From NCBI GenBank assembly GCA_905221605.1, contig CAJNDS010002079.1, forward strand, positions 831,001 to 895,000: a DNA stretch of 64,000 nt, written 5' to 3'. Made by a program: the position numbers and the translations under genes. How positions within the stretch are numbered: the first letter of the stretch is position 1; each line of letters begins with the position of its first letter. The stretch is from Symbiodinium natans. Its lineage: Eukaryota > Sar > Dinophyceae > Suessiales > Symbiodiniaceae. Positions 32,026-40,800 of the stretch are shown one piece after another. The notes under the pieces were generated by a model. The model saw nothing but the letters and a program-made list of their open reading frames with translations, did not search any database and was not told the origin of the DNA.

Positions 32026-32085
32026 TCAAATGAGGTTCAAGGGTCGAGGGGTCCCTAAGCTCAGACCGCCCTGATCCCCTAAGCC

Positions 32086-32200
32086 CGAACTACAAATTGC
32101 TTAAGGACCCCAAAAAAAAGCAAAAAGGTTCTTCCTTATAAAGGTAACATTCGGGATTATGATAGTTGTTTTTTGGCGGTTCTTAAGCAAGCAGAAGCGC
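32086..32200. mobile_element. Family F palindromic element
   Basis: AATTGCTTAAGGACCCC and GGCGGTTCTTAAGCAAGCAG as ends, about 115 bp. Confidence 0.72.
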
Positions 32201-32461
32201 CCCTAAAACCCCAAACCCTCAGCCCTGAAGCTCGAACCCTAAACCCCTGAACCCCAAACCCCAAACCCTCAGCCCTGACCCCCCAAGCCCTAAACCCTAA
32301 ACCCCTAAACCCCAAAACCCTAACCCCCCTAAACCCAAAACCCTAAAACCCTAAAACCCTTTGCCACTATGACGCTGGGTCTCGCCTTCTTTTGACGCGA
32401 CCACGTCCTATGGCCGCAACCAGGGGTCACATTTGGTGACTTGAACCAGGGTTAAGGGTCA

Positions 32462-32560
32462 AGGGTTTAAGGGTTTAAGGGTTTAAGGGTTTAAGGGTTT
32501 AAGGGTTTAAGGGTTTAAGGGTTTAGGGGTTTAGGGGTTTAGGGTTTAGGGTTGAGGTTT
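32462..32560. repeat. Array of the variant TTTAAGGG
   Basis: Eight TTTAAGGG units followed by TTTAGGGG and TTTAGGG units. A third 8-base form of the repeat. Confidence 0.85.
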
Positions 32561-32956
32561 TAGGGTTTAGGGTTGAGGGTTTGGGGGCTGTTTTGGGGTT
32601 TTTTTGGGGTTTAGGGTGTGGGGCCGTTATGGTTTAGGGCGCAAGGGGTCCTCTGGCGAGAAAGGTTTCTCTAAGGCGAGGCCAACCGTTTATACCAATC
32701 CGAGAAGCTGGGGGCTTCGATTGAGAGGGTTGATAGGGTTATGTGTCAGCCCCCTCAACAGTGCACGGACTCTCAACCCTAAACCCCAGCCCCGGGCCAC
32801 CCTAAACCACCAAACCCAAAACCTCCAAACCCTACATTTACTAAACCCCTAACCCTGAACCCTGAACCCCAAACCCTAAACCCCAGCCCTAAACCCTAAA
32901 CCCCCCAACCCCATGCATCGACTCCCACCCACAAAACGAAGGCGTCAGCTCCTCCT

Positions 32957-33007
32957 GTCGCCTGCGCCAGCGAAGCAGTTGAAGGCGGGCTTGTCCGGCT
33001 CTGGGTC
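32957..33007 (-). CDS. Candidate exon of the Cys/Trp repeat gene (FNC half-module)
   Basis: CAAGAG|GAC acceptor, then DPEPDKPAFNCFAGAGD. The FNCxAG start is typical of the first half of a module. The matching W...WCC half is not clearly placed. A TWSRQKK segment at about 32378-32405 on the same strand is a possible continuation. Confidence 0.45.
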
Positions 33008-34755
33008 CTCTTGTCTGGTTTATGGTAGGGTTTAGGGTTTCGGGTTTCGGGTTTAGGGTTATCATGGGTTCCCCTACCACCCCCCTACTGCCCCCTCTAG
33101 GTCTTGAATAGCCGAAAATTCAGCCCTAAACCCTAAACCCTAAACCCTAAATCTAACAGTATATTCCCCTTGGCGGTGCAAATGGCTGGGCACACTTCCC
33201 CGATCAAAGTTCGGCTTCGGGCTTATTTGAGGGGGTTTAGGGAATAGGGTTTAGGGTTTGGGGTTTAGGGGTTAAGGGGTTTAGGGGGTTTAGAGGGTTG
33301 AGCAGATGAACTGGGCAATCATGACTCTTAGATGCACCACCTTTGTTTAAAATTATCAGAAGAGTTGGGGTTTCGGGTTTAGGGGTTAGGGTTTAGGGCT
33401 TTGCCTGACTCTAACGCCCTAAACCCAAAGCCCTAAGCCCTAAGCCCTAAGCCCTAAACCCTAAACCCTAAACCCCAAATTCACAGCCTAGCCTCGCGCG
33501 AAGCCCCTTGTCGGCGGGCACAGTGCCAGCTCTACAGTAGCAGGTTCTGGATTTAGGGTTTAGGGTTTAGGGTTTCGGGTGTAGCTTCTTGAAGCTCCAT
33601 TCCGGAAGGGGTTCAAGAATTGACGCCACCGATATATGGGGGGGGCTAACCTAATCTTTGACCCAGCGAACCTACACCCAAAACCCAAAACCCTAAACCC
33701 TAAACCTTAAACCCTAAGCCCTAAGCCCTAAGCCCTAAGCCCTAAACCCTAAACCCTAAACCCTAAACCCTAAACCCTACGCAAGTTTTACAGGCTCCCG
33801 TGCTTTGTGCTCAGAGTTCCACCTAAGCACTTCCATGCCAATGGGTCTGTATTGCAAAACCTTGCAAGAGTTCAGGGTTCAGGGTTCAGGGTTTAGGGTT
33901 GAGGGTTTAGGGTTTAGGGCTTGGGGTTCGCGGTCTATATGGGGATGTCCGAAATTAGGGGGTCCCTTATTGGGGTCCACATTACAGGGAATCCTGCTGT
34001 TGGGGGACTATATGAGGGGCCCCTCATTTTCGTAAACCCCCACAAAAGAATCCCCAAACCACAAACCCTAAACCCTGAACCCTAAACCCTAACCCCCCCC
34101 CCCCCCCCCCAAAAGAATTGAGGGGTTTAGGGTCTATAGGGCTTGTGATCCTCATAGGGCGTCGCGGCGAGTGGAGCGGTCACCGCCGCACAGGCGGGAT
34201 GGTCGAGGCGCAAGCGCTGGCCTTTGTGTGCTCGGGCTTAGGGTTTAGAGTTTAGGTTTAGGGATTAGGTTTAAGGTTTAGGGTTTAGGGTTTAGGATTT
34301 AGGGCCCAACCAGCGCCTGCAGCTCCCCCCCCCCCCCCTCGCCCACAAACCCCCAGCTGCCTCTAATTTGAGCCCCCATGAACCCAAAACCACTAAACCG
34401 CAAAGCAACCACCCCCCCCCCTCCCCCCACAACAAAAAGAAACAAACATGGAAATAACAACTCCAAAACCCCTAAACCCACCCTCCCCCCAACAAAAACA
34501 AAACCCACCTCTTTCGATCCCAAGGCAGTCAAACAACAAGCCCAGGGTCGAGGGATGTTAAGGGCTGAGGGCTAAGAGGGTTTTGCGGGCTTAGGGGTTT
34601 TACTGGTTTAGGGGATAGGGCTTAGGGTTCAGATGCTTTAGGGGTTTAAGGGTTTAGGGTTAAGAGGGTTTAGGATTTAGGGTTTACGGTTTAGGGGGTT
34701 TAGGGGTTCAGGGTTTTAGGGGTTTAGGGCTTGGGGCTTAGGGTTCTGAGAAGCG

Positions 34756-34824
34756 CCCGGGATGCAACACCAGATGGTCTTCTGCACTGTCCAGTGGTCA
34801 GGAGAGCCCACTGTGCAGACGAAC
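34756..34824 (-). CDS. Exon of the Cys/Trp repeat gene (FVC...HW...WCC module)
   Basis: CGAGCCAG|G acceptor, then FVCTVGSPDHWTVQKTIWCC and IPG, then a possible G|GCGCTT donor. The spacing F-x-C-x7-W-x6-W-C-C is identical to the modules in the 37-39 kb exon, which is strong evidence that this is a remote module of the same gene or family. The intron upstream contains a family G repeat. Confidence 0.62.
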
Positions 34825-34846
34825 CTGGCTCGGGGGCTTTTTAGGG

Positions 34847-34965
34847 CTTGGCTGCACTTAGGAGGGTAGCCATAAATTGAACTTTTAGCTGCCTTCTTAA
34901 GAAACCCCATAAACCCAAAAAGGCTAAGGATCTAGAGTTACAGTAAAGCACCACAGAGAGGGTGT
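34847..34965 (+). repeat. Family G dispersed repeat, copy 1
   Basis: Reads CTTGGCTGCACTTAGGAGGG then TAGCCATAAATTGAACTTTT AGCTGCC and AAGGATCTAGAGTTACAG. Copies in the same orientation lie at 44457 and 55398. Non-palindromic and about 120 bp. Confidence 0.8.
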
Positions 34966-35269
34966 AGGACCCTAAACCCTGAACCCTAAACCCAAAACCC
35001 TCAACCCTAAACCCGAAGGGTTCAGGGTTTGGGGCTCAGGGTCCGAGATGCCGGGTTTGCGAACATCAGCGTAGGAGTGTTCAGGTGTTGGGTTCCAGTT
35101 TTGGGGCGCTTTTTTTTCGGTTTTGGGCAGCGTGTGTGGGTTCAGGAAAGCAGGGGAGGTTAGGTCTGTAGGTTTCCCTAAGCCTTACACTGTAAACGTT
35201 CAAACCTTGGAACCTTAACCCCAAAACTGACCCCTGAACCCTACAACTGGAACCCTAAACCCTTAAACC

Positions 35270-35394
35270 TAAACCCTCAACCCTCAACCCTAAACCCTAA
35301 AACCCTAAACCCTAAACCCTAAACCCTAAAACCCTAAACCCTAAACCCTAAACCCTAAACCCTAACCCTAAACCCTAAACCCTAAACCCTAAAC
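35270..35394. repeat. Interstitial telomere-like repeat (CCCTAAA)
   Basis: About seventeen units. On the minus strand this array directly follows the exon ending at 35395. Confidence 0.93.
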
Positions 35395-35456
35395 CCGCAA
35401 CAGCTCGGAGCTGAGGTGCGACGATTGCTGGTCGCGGGGGCAAGCCACATGATGGC
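35395..35456 (-). CDS. Exon of the Cys/Trp repeat gene (end of a WCC module)
   Basis: CAGCCCAG|G acceptor. The first two bases complete an Arg codon from the previous exon, giving CC-RRHHVA-C, the conserved CC-x6-C spacing. The linker PRDQQSSHLSSELLR follows. It ends CGG|GTTTAGGG, so the donor is the first unit of the ITS array. Confidence 0.6.
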
Positions 35457-35611
35457 CTGGGCTGTTGCTTCTCACAGAAAGGGACACAGGAACAAGAAGG
35501 ATCCCTAAACCCTAAACCCTAAACCCTAAACCCTAAACCCTTAACCCTTAAACCCCAAACCCTAAACCCTAAACCCCCAAACTCTACACCCTGAAAAAGC
35601 AGCCAAAGCGC

Positions 35612-35668
35612 GCCGGCAGCAGAAGTCCTTCTTCTCGTCGGAGAAGCCCCTCTCCCAATTCGCTAAGC
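35612..35668 (-). CDS. Exon of the Cys/Trp repeat gene (LANWERGFSDEKKDFCC)
   Basis: GTGCTGAG|G acceptor, then LANWERGFSDEKKDFCCR. Joined to the exon at 36301-36355 it gives FDCAEGLANWERGFSDEKKD FCC, the exact module spacing C-x6-W-x3-(W/F)-x6-(W/F)-C-C. It ends with a GC donor, CGGC|GCGCTT. Confidence 0.65.
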
Positions 35669-36149
35669 CTCAGCACCCCATGCGACTGAGCGTTCGTGAA
35701 GGGCTTAGGGTTTAGGGTTTAGGGTTTAGGGTTCAGGGTTTAGGGTTTAGGGTTTAGGGTTTACGGTTTAGGGTTTAGGGTTTAGGGTTTAGGGCCGGGT
35801 TTAGGGTTCAAAATTTAAGGTTTAGGGTGTCCTGAACCCTCAACCAGAAGCCCTCTTCCCAAGCCCCCCGATACAACACACCCAATGCTTGCGCGGCTTT
35901 GCTCAAGGCTTCGGGTTTAGGTTTTCGGTTTCGGGATAACCCTAAACCCTAGACCCTAAACCCTAAACCCTAAACCCTAAACCCTAGACCCTAAACCCTA
36001 AACGGGAGCTGCTTCAAAGTGGTACCGACATCACAGGATTGAAGGCTGCAATCTGCATCCCCAAATCCTAAGCCCCAAATCCTAAGCCCCAGACCCAAAA
36101 CGCAGGCCCTGCATGATGGGCCGCCACATCCTAAACCCTAAGCCCTAAG

Positions 36150-36268
36150 CCCCAAACCCTAAACCCTACACCCTACACCCTACACCCTACACCCTAAACC
36201 CTAAACCCTAAACCCTAAACCCTAAACCCTAAACCCTAAACCCTAAACCCTAAACCCTAAACCCTACC
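36150..36268. repeat. Interstitial telomere-like repeat (CCCTAAA)
   Basis: About fifteen units inside the 632-nt intron between the exons at 36301 and 35668. Confidence 0.92.
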
Positions 36269-36300
36269 CAAACTGAGGCCATGCAGAGAGACCAAGGCGC

Positions 36301-36355
36301 CCTCGGCGCAATCGAACTCGTCCTCGGTCTCTCCTTCCTCCTCGGCCTCCTTCTC
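36301..36355 (-). CDS. Exon of the Cys/Trp repeat gene (acidic linker plus FDC)
   Basis: Reads EKEAEEEGETEDEFDCAE and ends GAGG|GCGCCTTGG, a GC donor. The acidic linker resembles the one in the preceding exon. The exact acceptor (CCAAGAG|GAG) is inferred. Confidence 0.58.
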
Positions 36356-36446
36356 CTCTTGGCCCAAGAATAAGGGGGTTTAGGGTTTAGGGTTTAGGGT
36401 TTAGGGTTTAGGGTTTAGGGCTTCGGGTTTAGGGCTTAGGGTTTGC

Positions 36447-36584
36447 TGGGCTGCGAAGTCCTCCTCCTCGTCTTCCTGGGTCTGGGCCTCTTTCATTCGT
36501 TGGAGAGGTGTCTCAGCTTCGTCATCCGCGCAGGCCACACCCTTGAAAACACAACACCAAAGCGCCTGCATTTCCGTCCACTTC
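36447..36584 (-). CDS. Exon of the Cys/Trp repeat gene (KWTEMQALWCC and acidic linker)
   Basis: GGTAAG|G acceptor, then KWTEMQALWCCVFKGVACAD followed by an acidic tail (QTQEDEEEDF). CC-x6-C is conserved. Joined to the exon ending 36759 it restores C-x6-W-x3-W-x6-W-C-C. That join needs a GA-AG intron (36758-36585, beginning GAATC), with GAA repeated at both borders. The 3' limit (36447-36455) is uncertain. Confidence 0.6.
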
Positions 36585-36758
36585 CTTACCGTCTGAGTTC
36601 TTCCACACCCTTAGAAACCCTGAACCCAACATGAGTTCTTGAGGGGGGTACTCCCTAAACTCTTTTGGAAACCCTACACCTTTAGAAATCCTAAACCCTA
36701 AACCCTAAACCCTAAACCCTAAACCCAAAAGGTTACCACAACAAAGCACCGAAGATTC

Positions 36759-36866
36759 TGCCTCCACTCGGACAGGCCGGTCCTACAGTCGTACTCGGAA
36801 GGGCTAAACGTGGGACATCCGACTTGCTTCTCCTCGCAACACCACTCCTTCTTCATGTCAGACCAC
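36759..36866 (-). CDS. Exon of the Cys/Trp repeat gene (WSDMKKEWCC)
   Basis: Begins at GTGG after CTACCAAG and reads WSDMKKEWCCEEKQVGCPTF then SPSEYDCRTGLSEWR. It completes the module opened at the end of the big exon (DHGDPPEQ|WSDMKKEWCC) and starts the next one (YDC...). Confidence 0.72.
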
Positions 36867-37154
36867 CTTGGTAGCCCAGGGTTTAGGGTTTAGGGTTTAG
36901 GGTTTAGGGTTTAGGGTTTAGGGTTTTGGAGTTTAGGGTTACCATATTCGAATAAGGGCACCCTTTTTGGGGGTTGGTTACCATAATATAGTAAGGGCCC
37001 AGTAACCAGCTTGCAATAGAGGCTTAGGGGGTTCAGGGTTTCGGGGCTTAGGGTTACCATAACATAATAAGGGCACCCTTCTTGGGGTTGGTTACTTGTG
37101 GAGGGAACCTTGAAACAAAAAAAGGCAAAGGGTACCACTGGCATACCAAGCCAC
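36867..37154 (-). mobile_element. Family D introner, a 288-nt GT-AG intron with ITS inside
   Basis: On the minus strand it runs from GTGG at 37154 to AG at 36867. Ends CTTGGTATGCCAG (37150-37138) and CTGGGCTACCAAG (36879-36867) match at 11 of 13 as inverted repeats. The target duplication GTGG is at 37154-37151 and 36866-36863. Removing the intron joins CCTGAACA to GTGGTCTGAC and restores a module of conserved length. The interior contains two GGGCACCCTT(C/T)TTGGGG cores and about eight TTTAGGG units. Confidence 0.82.
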
Positions 37155-39343
37155 TGTTCAGGGGGATCACCATGGTCAGCATCCATGACGCAGCTGAAAA
37201 GCTCGTGCTCGGGCTCGGTCTCCTTGCTTCCACAGCCCAGCTGCTTGTGCGAGCAGCACCACTGCCTTTTCCCCTGGGACCAATGTTCCGCAGGATCAAC
37301 TTGGCAATCGAAGGGTTCAGACTCATCCGAGACATCTTTCTGGTCACAACCCAGCTCTTTCTGCGAGCAGCACCACTGCTTCTTCGCTTCGGACCAGTGT
37401 TCCACAGGGTCCACTTTGCAGTCAAAAGGTTCGGAGCCAGCAGTTCTGTCCACCTCTGCACAGCCTAGTTGCTTGTGCGAGCAACACCACTGCTGTTTCG
37501 CCTCTGACCAATGCTCTACGGGATCAACCTGGCAATCAAAGGGTTCAGATTCAGCCACACCATCTTTGAGCGCGGCGCCCTGCTTGGCACAGCCTAGTTG
37601 CTTGTGCGAACAACACCACTGCTGTTTCCCCTCTGACCAATGCTCTACAGGATCAACCTGGCAATCAAAGGGTTCAGATTCAGCCACACCATCTTTGAGC
37701 GCGGCGCCCTGCTTGAAACAGCCTAGAAGCTTGTGCGAGCAACACCACTGCTGTTTCGCCTCTGACCAATGCTCTACCGGATCAACCTGGCAATCAAAGG
37801 GTTCAGATGCAGCCACACCATCTTTGAGCGGGGCGTCCTGCTTGGCACAGCCTAGTTGCTTGTGCGAGCAACACCACTGCTGTTTCGCCTCTGACCAATG
37901 CTCTACAGGATCAACCTGGCAATCAAAGGGTTCAGATGTAGCCACACCATCTTTGAGCGGGACGTCCTGCTTGGCACAGCCTAGTTGCTTGTGCGAGCAA
38001 CACCACTGCTGTTTCGCCTCTGACCAATGCTCTACCGGATCAACCTGGCAATCAAAGGGTTCAGATTCAGCCACACCATCTTTGAGCGGGACGTCCTGCT
38101 TGGCACAGCCCAGTTGCTTGTGCGAGCAGCACCACTGTTGTTTCGCCTCTGACCAATGCTCTACCGGATCAACCTGGCAATCAAAGGGTTCAGATTCAGC
38201 CACACCATCTTTGAGCGGGGCGTCCTGCTTGGCACAGCCTAGTTGCTTGTGCGAACAACACCACTGCTGTTTCCCCTCTGACCAATGCTCTACAGGATCA
38301 ACCTGGCAATCAAAGGGTTCAGATGCAGCCACACCATCTTTGAGCGGGACGTCCTGCCTGGCACAGCCTAGTTGCTTGTGCGAGCAACACCACTGCTGTT
38401 TCGCCTCTGACCAATGCTCTACGGGATCAACCTGGCAATCAAAGGGTTCAGATTCGGCCACACCATCTTTGAGAGGGACGTCCTGCTTGGCACAGCCCAG
38501 TTGCTTGTGCGAGCAGCACCACTGTTGTTTCGCCTCTGACCAATGCTCTACCGGATCAACCTGGCAATCAAAGGGTTCAGATTCAGCCACACCATCTTTG
38601 AGCGGGGCGTCCTGCTTGGCACAGCCTAGTTGCTTGTGCGAACAACACCACTGCTGTTTCGCCTCTGACCAATGCTCTACAGGATCAACCTGGCAATCAA
38701 AGGGTTCAGATTCAGCCAAACCATCTTTGAGCGGGACATCCTGCTTGGCACAGCCTAGTTGCTTGTGCGAGCAACACCACTGCTGTTTCGCCTCTGACCA
38801 ATGCTCTACCGGATCAACCTGGCAATCAAAGGGTTCAGATTCAGCCACACCATCTTTAAGCGGGGCGTCCTGCTTGGCACAGCCTAGTTGCTTGTGCGAA
38901 CAACACCACTGCTGTTTCCCCTCTGACCAATGCTCTACAGGATCAACCTGGCAATCAAAGGGTTCAGATTCAGCCACACCATCTTTGAGCGGGACGTCCT
39001 GCTTGGCACAGCCTAGTTGCTTGTGCGAGCAACACCACTGCTGTTTCGCCTCTGACCAATGCTCTACCGGATCAACCTGGCAATCAAAGGGTTCAGATGC
39101 AGCCACACCATCTTTGAGCGGGACGTCCTGCTTGGCACAGCCTAGTTGCTTGTGCGAGCAACACCACTGCTGTTTCGCCTCTGACCAATGCTCTACCGGA
39201 TCAACCTGGCAATCAAAGGGTTCAGATTCAGCCACACCATCTTTGTCCTGCTTGGCACAGCCCAGTTGCTTTTCCGAACAGCACCACTGCTTCTTCGCTT
39301 CCGACCAGTGTTCTGCAGGGTCAACTTGGCAATCGAAGGGTTC
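37155..39343 (-). CDS. Main exon of a Cys/Trp-rich modular repeat protein
   Basis: A 2189-nt exon of 729 codons plus two bases, opening after CCATCCTAG|G. It holds 17 complete modules and the start of an eighteenth. The consensus is SEPFDCQVDPVEHWSEAKQQ WCC, SHKQLGC, then AKQDVPLKDGVAE (43 residues, 129 bp). Fourteen central modules are almost identical. The two at the 3' end and the one at the 5' end are diverged (AEHWSQGKRQWCC, VEHWSEAKKQWCC). Cys and Trp positions are invariant, and a pair of adjacent Cys in each module suggests disulphide-rich folds. I recall similar FDC...W...WCC...GC modules in Symbiodinium predicted proteins, but know no formal domain name or function. The 36-aa extension after 37155 seen in a raw frame is intron translation. 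Confidence 0.82.
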
Positions 39344-39459
39344 CTAGGATGGCCCTGGAAAAGCCCGGTGTCGAAAAACCTTTTAGGGTTTAGGGTTTAG
39401 GGTTTAGGGTTCAGGGTTCAGGGTTCAGGGTTTAGGGTTTAGGGTTTACGGTTTAGGGT

Positions 39460-39627
39460 TCCGGAACATGATCCTCTCAAGCCCAATACGGAAACACAAG
39501 AGATCCTCAATGGCCCCCTAGGTTCAGAAGCAGCAGCTAGGTCCACTCCTGCACGATCCGGCTCTGGCAAGGTGCCATTGGTCGAACCAGCTTCCTCTGC
39601 CCCACTCTCTCACGCCACCGTCTAGAT
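39460..39627 (+). CDS. Open plus-strand segment, doubtful
   Basis: Reads EHDPLKPNTETQEILNGPLG then SEAAARSTPARSGSGKVPLV and ends in TAG just after a possible GTCTAG donor. A similar Ser/Ala-rich open segment is at 39768-39882. It lies in what would be the first intron of the minus-strand gene. It could be a nested gene or chance. Confidence 0.25.
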
Positions 39628-39889
39628 GACCACCATACAACATGAACACATACCTGACCCTGAAACCCCTAAACCCTAAACCCGAAACCCTGAACCCTGA
39701 ACCCTAAACCCTAAACCCCAAACCCTAAACCCGAAACCCTAAACCCTAAACCCTGGCCCTAAAAAGTGAAGCTCCCATTGTCGGATCGGCATCTGGGTTG
39801 GCTGAGCAGTGCCAGACTGCATCCAGAAGCAGCAACCGCCTTACCCCGAGCCCCCAAAGCGTCCCAGACCCTGCCAGAATAGGGTTTAG

Positions 39890-39972
39890 GGTTTTAGGGT
39901 TTTAGGGTTTAGGGTTTAGGGTTTAGGGTTTAGGGTTTAGGGTTTAGGGTTTAGGGTTTAGGGTTTAGGGTA
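39890..39972. repeat. Interstitial telomere-like repeat (TTTAGGG)
   Basis: About eleven units, the first few TTTTAGGG. Confidence 0.92.
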
Positions 39973-40436
39973 GGGTGCAAGGTTCTCTAGTTGAGCCCTA
40001 AACCCTAAGCCCTAAAGCGAGACATAGCTGCACCAACATCCCCCCCCCCTCTCGCAGGCGGATTCTTGCTCAGGACTCGTAAACCCTAAACCATAAACCA
40101 TAAACCCTAAACCCTAAACCCTAAACCCTAAACCTTCTGGCTGTTCATGGACCGGTGCGCAAGAGAAGAGCAAGAAACGAAAGGAGGGATCCTTATGTGG
40201 GACCTTCAGGGCTATTCAGGGTAGGTACATAGGGACTACATAAGGTATATACGGGGGTTCTGGGGAAACCCTAAACCCTAAACCCTAAACCCTGAATAAG
40301 ATTAAGGGTCCTTTTCAGGGGCCGCTCCTTGCAAGCCGGAATAGGGAAGGCCTATTGAAGAAAGACGGGGGGTCGGGGTTGCCGGGGACTTCGAGAATAA
40401 GGCCACATCTACTATGCTTTAGCCTTGCTTATCGGT

Positions 40437-40508
40437 TTAGGGTTTAGGGTTTAGGGTTTAGGGTTTAGGGTTTAGGGTTTAGGGTTTAGGGTTTAGGGTT
40501 TAGGGTTT
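40437..40508. repeat. Interstitial telomere-like repeat (TTTAGGG)
   Basis: Ten perfect units. The AT-rich stretch to the right (40510-40740) has no frame I would call. Confidence 0.93.
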
Positions 40509-40746
40509 TCGAAAAAGAAATGTACATATACACAGGTATTACAAAACACAATAAACATGATCATGCGCATCAATGAATATGAAGAAAGTAAACAGATGTA
40601 CATACACAAACAAAGAAAGCGAACATCAAAACGAATATGTCACATAATACCACACAGTACAGCTTTGTGTAGTAACCTTCTTAGCATACGAACATGTTCT
40701 ATCAATGAGAAGGCAGATGTATGTATGTATGCATGAGAAGGCTTAC

Positions 40747-40800
40747 CAATCCAAGTAGAGCAAGCGGCCACCAACGCCTGTGCCGTTGAAGGGATGGCAT
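40747..40800 (-). CDS. Candidate first exon encoding a signal peptide
   Basis: ATG at 40800, eighteen codons MPSLQRHRRWWPLALLGL, then TTG|GTAAGC, a strong donor in phase 0. The next coding segment downstream on this strand, the big module exon at 39343, also starts in phase 0 after AG|G. The basic n-region and hydrophobic core look like a secretion signal, which would fit a Cys-rich secreted or surface protein. The frame is also open upstream, and intermediate exons are possible. Confidence 0.42.

Noticed and set aside
37098-39347. A 749-codon open frame on the plus strand, Cys/Ser-rich, opposite the Cys/Trp gene
   Set aside because: The repeat unit is 129 bp, a multiple of three, so one open unit opens the whole antisense frame. 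Spacing of Trp and Cys is conserved in the minus frame across diverged modules and across introns, but not in the plus frame.
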